Positions 36,483 to 49,519 of a DNA stretch of 64,000 bases are shown piece by piece. The notes beneath the pieces are model-generated. The model had not been told where the DNA came from, made no database searches, and saw nothing but the letters and a program-made list of their open reading frames with translations. Position numbers and translations under genes: made by a program. Origin of the DNA: Achromobacter insuavis (lineage in GTDB: Bacteria > Pseudomonadota > Gammaproteobacteria > Burkholderiales > Burkholderiaceae_B); contig NZ_CADIJR010000001.1 of assembly GCF_902859645.1 (NCBI RefSeq), forward strand, positions 343,542 through 407,541, given 5' to 3'. Position 1 is the stretch's first letter. Each line of letters begins with the position of its first letter.

Positions 36483-38810
36483 ATGGTTGAACTAACCGTC
36501 GACGGCAATACGGTAGAAGTGCCCGAGGGCAGCATGGTGATGCATGCGGCCCAGAAAGTCGGGCTTTACGTGCCGCATTTCTGCTACCACAAGAAACTGT
36601 CCATCGCGGCCAACTGCCGCATGTGCCTGGTCGAAGTGGAAAAGGCGCCCAAGGCGCTGCCCGCCTGCGCCACCCCCGTGACGAACGGCATGGTCGTGCA
36701 CACCTGCTCCGAGAAGGCTCGCGCCGCTCAGAAGTCGGTGATGGAATTCTTGCTCATCAATCACCCGCTCGACTGCCCGATCTGCGATCAGGGCGGCGAA
36801 TGCCAGCTGCAGGACCTGGCCGTGGGCTACGGCGGCTCTTCCTCGCGTTACCAGGAAGAAAAGCGCGTGGTGTTCCACAAGGACCTGGGCCCGCTGGTTT
36901 CCGCCGAGGAAATGAGCCGCTGCATCCACTGCACCCGCTGCGTGCGCTTCGGCCAGGAAATCGCCGGCGTCATGGAACTGGGCATGCTGGGCCGTGGCGA
37001 GCACTCCGAGATCACCTCGTTCGTGGGCCGCTCGATCGAGTCCGAGCTCTCGGGCAACATGATCGACATCTGTCCGGTGGGCGCGCTGACCTCCAAGCCC
37101 TTCCGCTACAGCGCCCGCACCTGGGAACTGGCCCGTCGCCGTTCGGTCAGCCCGCACGACAGCCTGGGCGCCAACCTGGTGGTCCAGGTCAAGGGCGACC
37201 GCGTCATGCGCGTGGTGCCGTTCGAAGACGAAGCCGTCAACGAATGCTGGATCAGCGACCGCGACCGCTTCTCGTACGAAGGCCTGAACAGCGAAGACCG
37301 CCTGTCCGCCCCGATGATCAAGGGCGCCGACGGCAAGTGGCAGGAAGCCTCCTGGGCCGACGCCCTGGCCGCCGTGGCCCAAGGCCTGTCGCGCGTGCGT
37401 GACAGCTTCGGCGCCGGCCAGATCGGCGCCCTGGCGTCCGAATACGCCACCACCGAGGAATACGCGCTGCTGGGCCGCCTGGTCCGCGCGCTGGGTTCCG
37501 AGAACATCGACTTCCGTCTGCGCCAGACCGATGCCGCCTTCGACGCCGCCCTGACCGGCGCGCCGTGGCTGGGCATGCCGATCGCCGAACTCGACAACCT
37601 GGACCGCGTCCTGGTGGTCGGCTCGTTCCTGCGCAAGGATCACCCGCTGATGGCCCAGCGCCTGCGCCAGGCCGCCAAGCGCGGCACGCAGATCCTGATG
37701 GTCGACAGCGCCGCCGACGATCCCTTGATGCCGGTCGCCGGCCGCCTCACCGTGGCTCCGTCCGAGCTGCCGCGCGCCCTGGCCGAAGTGGCCGTGGCCC
37801 TGGCGCAAGCCAAGGAAGCCGCGGTGCCGGCCGAGTTCGCCTCGGTCACCCCGGGCGAGAACGCCAAGATCATCGCCGCCAGCCTGGCGTCGGGTTCCAA
37901 CACCGCCGTGCTGATGGGCAACCTGGCCGTGGCCAGCGCCCAGGCCTCGACCCTGGCAGCCAACGGCCGCGCCGTGGCCGACCTGGCCGGCGGCAAGTTC
38001 GGCTTCCTGACCTCCGGCGGCAACACCGTCGGCGGTTACCTGGCCGGCGCCATCCCGGGCAAGGGCGGCAAGAACGCCGCCGCCATGCTGGCCGAGCCGC
38101 TCAAGGCCTACGTGGTGCTGCACGCCGAGCCGCTGCTGGATGCCGACAACGGCCAGCAAGCCATCGCCGCGCTGCGCGGCGCGCAATTCGCCGTGGCCCT
38201 GACGCCTTACCGTTCGGCCGCCGCCGAATGGGCCGACGTCATGCTGCCGGTGGCGCCGTTCACCGAAACCTCGGGCACGTTCGTCAACGCCCAGGGCCTG
38301 GCCCAGAGCTTCAAGGGCACGGTCGCGCCGTTCGGCCAGACCCGTCCGGCCTGGAAGGTCCTGCGCGTGCTGGGCAACGTCCTGCACCTGGCCGGCTTCG
38401 ATGACGAAACCTCCGAGTCCGTGCGCGACACCGCGCTGGCCGGTGGCGTCGAAGGCCGCCTGTCCAACGACATCAAGGCGCCGCTGGGCCTGGGCCAGGC
38501 CCTGACCGGCCTGGAACGCGTCGCCGACGTGCCGATCTACCGTACCGACGCCATGGTGCGCCGCTCGGAGCCGCTGCAGGCCGCGCCGGCCTCGAAGCTG
38601 CCCGCCGCGCGCATGAACGGCAACACGCTGACCAGCCTCGGCCTGACCGCCGGCGTCAAGGTGCGCGTGACGGGCGGGCAGGGCGCTGTCGAGCTCGAAA
38701 CCGTGCAGGATGACGCCGTGGCCGATCGCGCCGTGCGCATCGCCGCAGCCTTTGAAAATACCGCAGCCCTGGGTGGCGCATTTGGTCAACTCAGCGTGGA
38801 GCGTGCCTGA
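36483..38810 (+). CDS. nuoG: NADH-quinone oxidoreductase subunit G (75 kDa)
   Basis: A 775-residue Fe-S subunit. The N-terminal [2Fe-2S] ferredoxin domain has [29 protein letters not shown]; the HxxxCxxC cluster follows as [18 protein letters not shown]; then [10 protein letters not shown] and the molybdopterin-oxidoreductase-like C-terminal half. The N7-type cysteines appear absent. It is close in length to Paracoccus-like NuoG. Its stop overlaps the nuoH start (TGATG). Confidence 0.97.
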   Translation: MVELTVDGNTVEVPEGSMVMHAAQKVGLYVPHFCYHKKLSIAANCRMCLVEVEKAPKALPACATPVTNGMVVHTCSEKARAAQKSVMEFLLINHPLDCPICDQGGECQLQDLAVGYGGSSSRYQEEKRVVFHKDLGPLVSAEEMSRCIHCTRCVRFGQEIAGVMELGMLGRGEHSEITSFVGRSIESELSGNMIDICPVGALTSKPFRYSARTWELARRRSVSPHDSLGANLVVQVKGDRVMRVVPFEDEAVNECWISDRDRFSYEGLNSEDRLSAPMIKGADGKWQEASWADALAAVAQGLSRVRDSFGAGQIGALASEYATTEEYALLGRLVRALGSENIDFRLRQTDAAFDAALTGAPWLGMPIAELDNLDRVLVVGSFLRKDHPLMAQRLRQAAKRGTQILMVDSAADDPLMPVAGRLTVAPSELPRALAEVAVALAQAKEAAVPAEFASVTPGENAKIIAASLASGSNTAVLMGNLAVASAQASTLAANGRAVADLAGGKFGFLTSGGNTVGGYLAGAIPGKGGKNAAAMLAEPLKAYVVLHAEPLLDADNGQQAIAALRGAQFAVALTPYRSAAAEWADVMLPVAPFTETSGTFVNAQGLAQSFKGTVAPFGQTRPAWKVLRVLGNVLHLAGFDDETSESVRDTALAGGVEGRLSNDIKAPLGLGQALTGLERVADVPIYRTDAMVRRSEPLQAAPASKLPAARMNGNTLTSLGLTAGVKVRVTGGQGAVELETVQDDAVADRAVRIAAAFENTAALGGAFGQLSVERA

Positions 38811-39883
38811 TGGAATGGCTCAATGTTCTTGAAAGCCACGGCACGGCATTGCTGGGCCCGACGGTCTGGATGGTCCTCTGGACCCTCATCAAGATCGTGG
38901 TCATCGCCGTGCCCATCATCCTGTGCGTCGCCTACCTGACGTACTGGGAGCGCAAGATGATCGGCGCCATGCACGTGCGCATGGGTCCGAACCGCGTCGG
39001 TTTCAAGGGGCTGCTGCAGCCGTTCGCCGACGTGTTCAAGCTGCTGACCAAGGAAGTCGTGGTCCCCAGCCAGGCCAACAAGGTGCTGTTCATCGTGGCC
39101 CCCGTGGTCACGCTGATGCCGGCGCTGGCCGCCTGGGCGGTGGTGCCGTTCGGCCCGGACGTGGTCCTGGCCAACGTCAACGCCGGCCTGCTGTACATCA
39201 TGGCCATCACGTCGATCGGCGTGTACGGCGTGATCGTCGCCGGCTGGGCCTCGAACTCGAAGTACGCGTTCCTGGGCGCGCTGCGCGCCTCGGCCCAGAT
39301 GCTGTCGTATGAACTGGCCATCGGCTTCGTGCTGGTGACGGTGCTGCTGGTGTCCGGCAGCCTGAACATGTCCGAGATCGTGCATGTGCAGAACCGCGGC
39401 TGGTTCGCCGACAAGGGCCTGACGTTCCTGTCCTGGAACTGGCTGCCGCTCTTGCCGCTGTTCGTGATCTACGTGATCTCGGCCGTGGCCGAAACCAACC
39501 GCCACCCGTTCGACGTGGTGGAAGGCGAATCGGAAATCGTGGCCGGCCACATGGTCGAATACTCGGGCATGGCCTTCGCGCTGTTCTTCCTGGGCGAATA
39601 CGCCAACATGATCCTGCTGTCGTGCATGGCGTCGATCATGTTCCTGGGCGGCTGGGCTTCGCCGATCGACATCGCGCCGCTGACCTGGATCCCGGGCTGG
39701 ATCTGGCTCGGTCTCAAGACGTTCGTCGTGGTTTCGTTGTTCGTGTGGTTCCGTGCGTCGTTCCCGCGTTACCGCTACGACCAGATCATGCGTTTGGGTT
39801 GGAAGATCTTCATCCCGCTGACCGGCGTTTGGCTGGTCGTTGTGGCGATCTGGATGCAGACGCCCTGGAACATTTGGCGCTAA
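38810..39883 (+). CDS. nuoH: NADH-quinone oxidoreductase subunit H
   Basis: A 357-residue membrane subunit with eight predicted helices that lines the quinone chamber. Family motifs include [38 protein letters not shown] and [38 protein letters not shown]. Confidence 0.98.
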   Translation: MEWLNVLESHGTALLGPTVWMVLWTLIKIVVIAVPIILCVAYLTYWERKMIGAMHVRMGPNRVGFKGLLQPFADVFKLLTKEVVVPSQANKVLFIVAPVVTLMPALAAWAVVPFGPDVVLANVNAGLLYIMAITSIGVYGVIVAGWASNSKYAFLGALRASAQMLSYELAIGFVLVTVLLVSGSLNMSEIVHVQNRGWFADKGLTFLSWNWLPLLPLFVIYVISAVAETNRHPFDVVEGESEIVAGHMVEYSGMAFALFFLGEYANMILLSCMASIMFLGGWASPIDIAPLTWIPGWIWLGLKTFVVVSLFVWFRASFPRYRYDQIMRLGWKIFIPLTGVWLVVVAIWMQTPWNIWR

Positions 39884-39904
39884 GCCGCCAGGCAGAGGCA
39901 GGAT

Positions 39905-40393
39905 ATGGAAGCGATCAAAGATTTCTTCGGCAGCTTGATGCTGGCCGAACTGCTCAAGGGCATGCGCCTGACGGGCAAGTATTTCTTCAAGCGCAAGGTC
40001 ACCTTGCGCTACCCGCAGGAAAAGACGCCGACCTCGGCGCGTTTCCGCGGCCTGCACGCGCTGCGTCGCTACCCCAACGGGGAAGAGCGCTGCATCGCGT
40101 GCAAACTGTGTGAAGCCGTGTGCCCCGCGCTGGCCATCACCATCGAGTCGGACCAGCGTGACGACGGCACCCGCCGCACCACGCGCTACGACATCGACCT
40201 GACCAAGTGCATTTTCTGCGGCTTCTGTGAGGAAAGCTGCCCCGTGGACTCGATCGTGGAAACGCACATCCACGAATACCACGGTGAAAAGCGCGGCGAC
40301 CTGTATTTCACCAAAGACATGCTGCTCGCCGTGGGCGACCGCTACGAAGCCGAAATCGCCCGCCGCCGGGCCGAAGACGCTCCCTACCGTTGA
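39905..40393 (+). CDS. nuoI: NADH-quinone oxidoreductase subunit I (23 kDa, 8Fe ferredoxin)
   Basis: A 162-residue peripheral subunit with two [4Fe-4S] clusters (N6a/N6b): [16 protein letters not shown] and [17 protein letters not shown] Shine-Dalgarno-like GAGGCAGGA precedes the ATG. Confidence 0.98.
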   Translation: MEAIKDFFGSLMLAELLKGMRLTGKYFFKRKVTLRYPQEKTPTSARFRGLHALRRYPNGEERCIACKLCEAVCPALAITIESDQRDDGTRRTTRYDIDLTKCIFCGFCEESCPVDSIVETHIHEYHGEKRGDLYFTKDMLLAVGDRYEAEIARRRAEDAPYR

Positions 40394-40410
40394 GCCCAGG
40401 GTCCTGATCC

Positions 40411-41052
40411 ATGACTTTTACCACTGTCCTGTTTTACATACTGGCCGCCGTGCTGGTGATCGCGGCGTTCCGCGTGATCACCGCGCGCAGCCCGGTCACC
40501 GCCGTCCTGCACCTGATCCTGGCGTTCGCCAACGCGGCCATGCTGTGGATGCTGCTGGGCGCCGAGTTCCTCGCGCTGCTGCTGGTGCTGGTGTACGTGG
40601 GCGCCGTGATGGTGCTGTTCCTGTTCGTCGTCATGATGCTGGACATCCGCATGGATGCCCTGCGCCAAGGCATGAAGACCTACCTGCCGCTGGGCCTGGT
40701 GATCGGCCTGGTGATGGTGCTGGAAATGGCCTTCGTGCTGGGCTCGACCTGGTACGGCTCGGGCCCGCAAGCCCCGGTCGCCGGCGACTACAACAACGCC
40801 CGCGCGCTCGGTGAAGCGATGTACACGCACTACATCTACGCCATCGAAGTCGGCGCCGCGCTGCTGCTGGTCGGCATGGTCGCCGCCATCGCGCTGACCC
40901 TGCGCCGCCGCCGCGACGTGAAGTACAACGACCCGGTCGCCGCGGTTCGCGTGCGCTCGAAGGACCGTTTCCGCATGGTGAGCATGCCCGCCCAGAGCGA
41001 GCGCGCCCAGGCCCAGAACGGTACCGCCGCGCCCCAAGGAGAAAAACAATGA
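40411..41052 (+). CDS. nuoJ: NADH-quinone oxidoreductase subunit J
   Basis: A 213-residue membrane subunit with five helices. The conserved [19 protein letters not shown] segment is present. The cytoplasmic tail after the last helix is basic and longer than the core family. Its stop overlaps the nuoK start by 4 bases. Confidence 0.97.
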   Translation: MTFTTVLFYILAAVLVIAAFRVITARSPVTAVLHLILAFANAAMLWMLLGAEFLALLLVLVYVGAVMVLFLFVVMMLDIRMDALRQGMKTYLPLGLVIGLVMVLEMAFVLGSTWYGSGPQAPVAGDYNNARALGEAMYTHYIYAIEVGAALLLVGMVAAIALTLRRRRDVKYNDPVAAVRVRSKDRFRMVSMPAQSERAQAQNGTAAPQGEKQ

Positions 41053-41357
41053 CGCTGACGCTGGCCCATTATCTGATCCTGGGGGCGATCCTGTTCGCCA
41101 TCGGGATCTTCGGCATCTTCCTGAACCGCCGCAACCTGATCATCCTGCTGATGTCCATCGAGCTGGTGCTCCTGGCCGTCAACATGAACTTCGTGGCGTT
41201 CTCCAGCTGGTTCGGCGACACCGCCGGCCAGGTGTTCGTGTTCTTCATCCTGACCGTGGCCGCCGCCGAGGCGGCGATCGGTCTGGCCATTCTGGTGCTG
41301 CTGTTCCGCAACCTGAACACGATCAACGTTGACGAACTCGATCGCCTGAAGGGCTGA
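41049..41357 (+). CDS. nuoK: NADH-quinone oxidoreductase subunit K
   Basis: A 102-residue membrane subunit with three helices, homologous to antiporter MrpC. The two conserved membrane glutamates are present in [14 protein letters not shown] and [14 protein letters not shown]. Confidence 0.98.
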   Translation: MTLTLAHYLILGAILFAIGIFGIFLNRRNLIILLMSIELVLLAVNMNFVAFSSWFGDTAGQVFVFFILTVAAAEAAIGLAILVLLFRNLNTINVDELDRLKG

Positions 41358-41374
41358 CGGGGTATTGGAAGAAA

Positions 41375-43413
<2,039 letters not shown>

Positions 43414-43417
<4 letters not shown>

Positions 43418-44916
43418 TGGCAAGCGAGATGGCATCCAACACTTTCCCCTGGCTCACGCTTGCGATCTTTGTCCCGATCGTATTCGGCCTGCTGGTGCTG
43501 GCGGTGGGCCGTGACGACCGTCCCGGTCTGACGCGCGGCCTGTCGCTGGTCGGCTCGATCGCCGGCTTCCTCGTCACGATCCCGCTGTACACCGGGTTCG
43601 ACTCCAAGACGGCTGCCATGCAGTTCGTCGAGAAGACCTCCTGGATCGAAGCCTTCAACGTCAACTACCACCTGGGCGTCGACGGCATTTCGCTGTGGTT
43701 CGTGCTCCTGACCGCGTTCATCACCATCATCGTGGTGCTGGCCGGCTGGGAAGTCATCACCAGCCGCGTGTCCCAGTACATGGCCGCCTTCCTGATCCTG
43801 TCGGGTCTGATGGTCGGCGTGTTCTGCGCGCTGGACGGCATGCTGTTCTACGTGTTCTTCGAAGCCACGCTGATCCCGATGTACATCATCATCGGCGTCT
43901 GGGGCGGACCGAACCGGGTCTACGCGGCCTTCAAGTTCTTCCTCTACACCCTGATGGGCTCGCTGCTGACGCTGGTCGCGTTCGTCTACCTGTGGCACGC
44001 CTCGGGCGGTTCGTTCGACATCCTGACCTGGCAGCAGACCAAGCTGGGCTACACCCCGCAGATCCTGATCTTCGTGGCGCTGCTGGCGGCCTTCGCCGTC
44101 AAGGTGCCGATGTGGCCGGTGCACACCTGGCTGCCGGACGCCCACGTCGAGGCGCCCACGGGCGGCTCCATCGTGCTGGCCGCGATCATGCTGAAGCTGG
44201 GCGCCTACGGCTTCCTGCGCTTCTCGCTGCCGATCGCGCCCGACGCCTCGCACAGCCTGGCCGGCCTGATGATCACGCTGTCGCTGATCGCCGTGATCTA
44301 CATCGGCCTGGTCGCGATCGTGCAGGACGACATGAAAAAGCTGGTGGCCTATTCGTCGGTCGCCCACATGGGCTTCGTCACCCTGGGTTTCTTCATCTTC
44401 AACACGGCCGGCGTCGAAGGCGCCATCGTGCAGATGATCTCCCACGGCTTCGTCTCGGGCGCCATGTTCATGTGTATCGGCGTGCTCTATGACCGCATGC
44501 ACTCGCGCCGCATCGCCGACTACGGCGGCGTGGTCAACGTGATGCCGCGCTTCGCCACGTTCTTCATCCTGTTCTCGATGGCCAACAGCGGCCTGCCGGC
44601 CACCAGCGGTTTCGTCGGCGAGTTCATGGTGATCATGGGCGCGGTCGAGCACAACTTCTGGATCGGCCTGCTGGCGGCCACCGCGCTGATCCTGGGCGCT
44701 TCGTATTCGCTGTGGATGGTCAAGCGCGTGGTCCTGGGCGACATCGCCAACGACCACGTCCGCGAACTGACCGATATCAACCGCCGCGAATTCGTGATTC
44801 TTGGCGTGATGGCGATCGCCGTGCTGTACATGGGGATCTATCCCAAGCCCTTCACCGACGTGATGCACGTGTCGGTCGAGGCCCTGCTGCAACACGTTGC
44901 CGTCTCGAAACTGTAA
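43414..44916 (+). CDS. nuoM: NADH-quinone oxidoreductase subunit M
   Basis: A 500-residue antiporter-like membrane subunit. Conserved features: MLFYVFFEATLIPMYIIIGVWGG with the key glutamate, and KVPMWPVHTWLPDAHVEAPTGGSIVLAAIMLKLGAYGFLRF with the proton-path lysine. Several start codons are possible (43414 and 43417 overlapping the nuoL stop, or 43429, MASNTFPWL); I kept the coupled 43414 start. Confidence 0.97.
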
Positions 44917-44925
44917 GACAAGACA

Positions 44926-46410
44926 ATGATGCAATCCCAAATCGATTTCGCCCTGGCGACACCGGAAATCCTCCTGCTGGTTTTCGGCCTGGCTATCCTG
45001 CTCGTCGACGCGGTCAGCAATCACCCCGAGCGCAAGCCGACGTTCCTGCTGACCATGCTTGCGCTGGGCGTGCTGACCGTGGTGTCGGTGCTGCAGTGGA
45101 AGAACGGCGTCACGGGTTCGACCTTCAACGGCCTGTACGTCACCGACGAACTGTCGCACCTGCTCAAGATCGCCTCGTACATCGCGGTGGCGGTCACGCT
45201 GGTCTACGGCCGCGTCTACGCCCAGCTGCGCGACATGATGCGCGGCGGCGAACTGTACGTGCTGACGCTGTTCGCCCTGCTGGGCCAGATGGTGATGATC
45301 TCGTCGGGCAACCTGATCTCGATCTACCTGGGCCTGGAACTGATGTCGCTGGCGCTGTACGCGCTGATCGCGCTGCGTCGCGACAACGTCGTCGCCACCG
45401 AAGCCGCCATGAAGTACTTCGTGCTGGGCGCGCTGGCCTCGGGCTTCCTGCTGTACGGCATGTCGATGGTCTACGGCGCCACCGGTCACCTCGACCTGGC
45501 TGAAGTCTCCAAGGTCATCGCCGCCGGCAAGGCCGAGAAGCTGGCCCTGGTGTTCGGTATCGTGTTCCTGGTCTCGGGCCTGGCGTTCAAGCTCGGCGCC
45601 GTGCCGTTCCACATGTGGGTGCCGGACGTCTACCAGGGTTCGCCGACCGCGGTCACGCTGATCCTGGGCGGCGCGCCCAAGCTGGCGGCCTTCGCCATCA
45701 CGCTGCGCCTGCTGGTCGACGGCCTGCACGGCCTGGCGGCCGACTGGCAGCCGATGCTGATGATCCTGGCGGTGCTGTCGCTGGCCATCGGCAACCTGAC
45801 CGCCATCGCGCAGACCAACTTCAAGCGCATGCTGGCCTACTCGACCATCTCGCACATGGGCTTCGTGCTGCTGGGCCTGATGTCGGGCTCGGTGGTCGGC
45901 AAGCCGGAACTGGCCTCGTCCGCCTACGGCGCGTCGCTGTTCTACATGCTGACCTACGTGCTGACCACGCTGGCCAGCTTCGGCATCGTGCTGCTGCTGT
46001 CGCGCCAGGGTTTCGAGTGCGAGCACATCGATGACCTGAAGGGCCTGAACCGTCGCAGCCCGTGGCATGCCGCCATCGTGCTGCTGCTGATGTTCTCGCT
46101 GGCCGGCATCCCGCCGCTGGTGGGCTTCTACGCCAAGCTGGCGGTGCTGCAGGCGCTGGTCAGCGCCGGTCACGTCACGCTGGCCGTGATCGCGGTGCTG
46201 TTCTCGCTGATCGGCGCGTTCTACTACCTGCGCGTGGTCAAGGTCGTGTACTTCGACGAGCCGGCGGCCGATGCCGCCCCGATGTCGGCCACCTGCGGCC
46301 AGCGCGGCGTGCTGTCGGTCAACGGCCTGCTGATCCTGGTGCTGGGCCTGTTGCCCGGCGGCCTGATGGCCCTGTGCGTGCAGGCCATCCGCAGCTCGCT
46401 CAGCCTGTAA
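44926..46410 (+). CDS. nuoN: NADH-quinone oxidoreductase subunit N
   Basis: A 494-residue antiporter-like membrane subunit, the last core gene of the operon. It carries [20 protein letters not shown], the loop [36 protein letters not shown] and [13 protein letters not shown]. Two consecutive ATG codons mark the start. Confidence 0.97.
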   Translation: MMQSQIDFALATPEILLLVFGLAILLVDAVSNHPERKPTFLLTMLALGVLTVVSVLQWKNGVTGSTFNGLYVTDELSHLLKIASYIAVAVTLVYGRVYAQLRDMMRGGELYVLTLFALLGQMVMISSGNLISIYLGLELMSLALYALIALRRDNVVATEAAMKYFVLGALASGFLLYGMSMVYGATGHLDLAEVSKVIAAGKAEKLALVFGIVFLVSGLAFKLGAVPFHMWVPDVYQGSPTAVTLILGGAPKLAAFAITLRLLVDGLHGLAADWQPMLMILAVLSLAIGNLTAIAQTNFKRMLAYSTISHMGFVLLGLMSGSVVGKPELASSAYGASLFYMLTYVLTTLASFGIVLLLSRQGFECEHIDDLKGLNRRSPWHAAIVLLLMFSLAGIPPLVGFYAKLAVLQALVSAGHVTLAVIAVLFSLIGAFYYLRVVKVVYFDEPAADAAPMSATCGQRGVLSVNGLLILVLGLLPGGLMALCVQAIRSSLSL

Positions 46411-46422
46411 GCGGACCGGGCC

Positions 46423-46752
46423 ATGAACCAGACCCTGGCGGTATGGCTCCTGATCGCGCTGGCCCTGGTCAGCGCGAATCTGCCCTTCCTGACGGAACGC
46501 GTGTTCGCCGTGCTGCCGTGGAAGCGGGGCGGGGCGGATGCCGTCAAGCCGTTCTGGATGCGCCTGGTCGAAGTGCTGGTGTTCTACCTGATCGTGGGGG
46601 CCCTGGGCTTCACGTTCGAGTCCGTGCTGGGCAACCGCTTCGCGCAGACCTGGGAGTTCTACGCCATCACGCTGAGCCTGTACCTGGTGCTGGCTTATCC
46701 CGGTTTCGTGTATCGCTATCTGTTCAAGCGGCACCCGCGGCTGCGGACCTGA
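46423..46752 (+). CDS. DUF2818 membrane protein linked to the nuo operon
   Basis: A 109-residue integral membrane protein with about three helices (VWLLIALALVSANLPFL; VEVLVFYLIVGALGFTFE; ITLSLYLVLAYPGFVYRYL). It belongs to DUF2818, a family that, as far as I know, is found mostly in betaproteobacteria directly after nuoN. It starts 12 bases after nuoN and shares its transcript; a terminator follows. A role in complex I assembly or as an accessory subunit is inferred from this position only. Confidence 0.85.
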   Translation: MNQTLAVWLLIALALVSANLPFLTERVFAVLPWKRGGADAVKPFWMRLVEVLVFYLIVGALGFTFESVLGNRFAQTWEFYAITLSLYLVLAYPGFVYRYLFKRHPRLRT

Positions 46753-46778
46753 GCCGGCCGCGCCGAGCAGTACCTTTG

Positions 46779-46801
46779 AAACGCCCCGCAAGGGGCGTTT
46801 T
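46779..46801 (+). terminator. Terminator of the nuo operon
   Basis: A 9-bp stem AAACGCCCC/GGGGCGTTT with a GCAA loop, ending in four T residues. It follows DUF2818 by 26 bases and closes a 15-gene transcript. Confidence 0.88.
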
Positions 46802-46925
46802 GCTTTGATGCCTCGGTGTCTCCGCTGATTGCCGATTCCGTGGCGAAATATCGTCAAATCACGGCATTTCCGCGTTACCGCGTCCGATTTCCCTCGTCGA
46901 ACTGAACCCGATCGGCTTTCCCGTT

Positions 46926-46985
46926 CAGAATCGCAACCTTTCATAAACAGAAATGGTTGTCATTCACAACCTGGAGGGCTTGATC
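46926..46985 (+). promoter_or_regulatory. Leader of the first TonB receptor gene, duplicated upstream of the second
   Basis: CAGAATCGCAACCTT (46926-46940) recurs exactly at 49462-49476, in both cases 43-45 bases before the start codon, and GTTGTYATTCA follows in both. Here GGTTGT-CATTC-ACAACC (46955-46971) forms a 6-bp hairpin directly before the GGAGGG ribosome site. The block is probably a shared iron- or Bvg-type control region; no strong Fur box is present. Confidence 0.45.
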
Positions 46986-49202
46986 GTGAAACGCGAAGAT
47001 GCATGCGCGCTGAATTCACTGGCCGGGTCGCTGGCCGCCGCCGTGGCGATGCCCGCGCTGTTCGCCAGTCCCTATGCGATGGCGCAAGCGGGCGCCAGCC
47101 ACATTCCCCAGCTGGCGCCGGTGCAGGTGGAGGGCGAGGCCTCGCCCTACCAGCCGGACAGCGTGCAGTCGTCCAAGATGACCGCGCCGCTGCTGGATAC
47201 GCCGCGCTCGGTGCAGGTGGTGCCCAAGCAGGTCATCTCCGACCAGTCCGCGACCTCGCTGCAGGACGTGCTGCAGAACTCGCCGGGCATCACCTTCGCC
47301 GCGGGCGAAGGCGGACGCGCCGGCGGCGACCTGCCCGTCATCCGCGGCCAGAACGCCGCCAGCAGCCTGTTCCTGGACGGCATGCGCGACGTCAGCATGC
47401 AGGCGCGCGACACCTTCAACCTGGAACAGGTCGAGATCATCAAGGGCCCCGATTCGGTCTACGCCGGCCGCGGCGGCGCGGGCGGCAGCATCAACCTGGT
47501 CAGCAAGGCGCCCAAGGCCAAGGACGCCATCGAGGTCACGGGCCAGATCGGCACCGACAGTAACTACCGGGGCACGCTCGACAGCAACTGGCGGCTGGGC
47601 GAGAAGTCGGCCTTCCGTCTGAACGTCATGGGCAACAAGGGCGATGTGCCGGGCCGTGACAAGGCGGTGGACTTCGAGCGCTGGGGCGTGGCGCCGTCGC
47701 TGGCGCTGGGCATGGGCACGCCAACCCGTATCACGCTCAGCTACTACCACTACCAGAACGACAGCATGCCGGATTACTCCATCCCCTATGACCCGCGAGT
47801 GGGCCTGCCGGTGACGGAGACCCTGGGCATCAGCCGCAAGAACTTCTATGGCCTGGCCGGGCGCGATTTCATGAAGACGCGCGATGACCTGGCCACGGTC
47901 GATTTCCAGCATGATTTCTCCGACAGGCTCAAGCTGCGCAGCGTGGTGCGATATGGCCACGAGACCGCCGACTATCTGGCCACCCAACCCGACCTCACGC
48001 TCGCCAACCTGCCCGCGGGGATCGTGAACCGGCCGGCCTATGGCAGGTACTACACCACCAAGGCCTTCGCGAACCAGACCGACCTGAGCGGCGAGTTCGA
48101 GTCGGGCGGCGTCAAGCATGGCTTCGACCTGGGTTTCGAATACACCAGCGTCGAGCAGACCATGGCCTACAACAACGACCAGGTCCTGGCGTCGGATGGC
48201 GTCACCAAATGCCCGGCCGACCTGGCGCAGACCTCGCTGCGCGATCCCGATCCGAGCGTGTCCTATCCGTGCCGCACCGTCCGCAGCTGGCCGGCGCCCT
48301 ATGCCACCGACACGCTGGCGCTGTACGGCTTCGACACGCTCAAGTTCGACGAGCAGTGGCAGGCCAGCGTCGGCCTGCGCTGGGATAACTACCGCGCCAG
48401 CGGCCACGACAAGAAAGAGCAGGGCTACCGCCGCACCGACAATCTGCTGAACTATCAGCTGGGCCTGGCGTACAAGCCGGTGCCCGAAGGCACGCTCTAC
48501 GCCTCCTATGGCACGTCGTCGACGCCGTCCGCGGTGGCGGGCGCCACGGCGTCCGACATCCTGAGGAAAAGCTCGGACGAGGCGGCGGCGCCGGAAAAGA
48601 GCCGCTCGGTCGAGGCGGGCGTCAAATGGCAGGTGCTGGACGAACGCCTGACGCTCTCGGGCGCGGTGTTCCAGGACACGCGCAAGCACACCAACATCGA
48701 GGTGATGCCGAACGAGTACGAGCAGGCGGGCGAGACCCGGGTGCGCGGGATCGAACTGGGTTTCTCGGGTGCCATCACGCCCGCCTGGAACGTCTATGGC
48801 GGCTACACCTTCCTGGACAGCAAGCTGATCCGGGGCGGCCGCAAGGATATCGGCGCCGAGGGCCGGGACCTGCCGAACACGCCGCGCAACGCATTCAGCC
48901 TCTGGACCTCCTACAAGGTGCTGCCTGAACTGACGCTGGGCGCGGGCGCCTATTACGTCGACAAGGTCTACGGCAACACGAATACGGATGTCGATGCCCA
49001 CGGCGCGCCCAAGACGCGCTGGGTGCCGTCGTACTGGCGCTTCGACGCCATGGCCAAGTACCGCTTCAGCCCGAATCTCTCGGTCCAGCTCAATGTGTTG
49101 AACGTGTTCGACGAGACGTTCTACACGCGGGCCAGGCCGAGCAACCATGCCGCGCTCGGCACGGGGCGGGCGGCCTTGCTGTCGGTGAAAGTGCGCTACT
49201 GA
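46986..49202 (+). CDS. bfrD: TonB-dependent catecholate-siderophore-type receptor (BfrD-like)
   Basis: A 738-residue TonB-dependent outer-membrane receptor. I chose the GTG at 46986, preceded by GGAGGG, because it aligns with the start of the next paralog; the ATG at 46953 would add 11 residues with no support. After a long signal peptide ending AMAQA comes a TonB-box-like segment (IPQLAPVQVEG), then the plug (TAPLLDTPRSVQVVPKQVI...VEIIKGPDSVYAGRGGAGGSINLVSK), and the barrel ending in VRY with terminal Tyr. It resembles BfrD, encoded next to nuo in Bordetella pertussis, where the pair is reported as BvgAS-activated. Ligand not determinable. Confidence 0.88.
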   Translation: MKREDACALNSLAGSLAAAVAMPALFASPYAMAQAGASHIPQLAPVQVEGEASPYQPDSVQSSKMTAPLLDTPRSVQVVPKQVISDQSATSLQDVLQNSPGITFAAGEGGRAGGDLPVIRGQNAASSLFLDGMRDVSMQARDTFNLEQVEIIKGPDSVYAGRGGAGGSINLVSKAPKAKDAIEVTGQIGTDSNYRGTLDSNWRLGEKSAFRLNVMGNKGDVPGRDKAVDFERWGVAPSLALGMGTPTRITLSYYHYQNDSMPDYSIPYDPRVGLPVTETLGISRKNFYGLAGRDFMKTRDDLATVDFQHDFSDRLKLRSVVRYGHETADYLATQPDLTLANLPAGIVNRPAYGRYYTTKAFANQTDLSGEFESGGVKHGFDLGFEYTSVEQTMAYNNDQVLASDGVTKCPADLAQTSLRDPDPSVSYPCRTVRSWPAPYATDTLALYGFDTLKFDEQWQASVGLRWDNYRASGHDKKEQGYRRTDNLLNYQLGLAYKPVPEGTLYASYGTSSTPSAVAGATASDILRKSSDEAAAPEKSRSVEAGVKWQVLDERLTLSGAVFQDTRKHTNIEVMPNEYEQAGETRVRGIELGFSGAITPAWNVYGGYTFLDSKLIRGGRKDIGAEGRDLPNTPRNAFSLWTSYKVLPELTLGAGAYYVDKVYGNTNTDVDAHGAPKTRWVPSYWRFDAMAKYRFSPNLSVQLNVLNVFDETFYTRARPSNHAALGTGRAALLSVKVRY

Positions 49203-49220
49203 TCGGCGCGCGGCATGAAG

Positions 49221-49249
49221 AAGGCCACCTTTCGAGGTGGCCTTTTTTT
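49221..49249 (+). terminator. Terminator after the first TonB receptor gene
   Basis: A 10-bp stem AAGGCCACCT/AGGTGGCCTT with a TTCG loop and a T-tract. Confidence 0.92.
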
Positions 49250-49519
49250 CATGGAGCCGTCGGGCGGGGACGTTGACGGGCGAGCCTTGAGAACGCCGGG
49301 AGGCTGTCGACGCGGCACGGCGCAATGGTTCAGTTTTTATTCAGGGAATACCCGCGTTATGAGTTGTTATATATCGCGAATGTTTACTTAACTTGTGTTG
49401 TTTTTTTCCCGACTTTACGAGGTATTCACCTTTCTTTCAGGAACCTTTCAGGTTCGGCGTCCAGAATCGCAACCTTCAAAAAAACAAGAATCGTTGTTAT
49501 TCATATTCTGGAGAAAGCG
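49250..49519 (+). promoter_or_regulatory. Upstream region of the second TonB receptor gene
   Basis: This 270-base stretch is the AT-richest part of the window. It contains the copied CAGAATCGCAACCTT block (49462-49476), GTTGTTATTCA, and TTTC-rich elements near 49432-49448 that loosely recall BvgA heptads. I see no sure -35/-10 pair and no reliable Fur box. Confidence 0.35.

Noticed and set aside
46940-46985. Fur box upstream of the first TonB receptor gene
   Set aside because: Comparison with the 19-base consensus by eye gives only about half of the positions; I would not call it without a matrix scan.
49424-49462. BvgA heptads upstream of the second receptor gene
   Set aside because: TTTC elements are present but neither spacing nor inverted-repeat symmetry is convincing.
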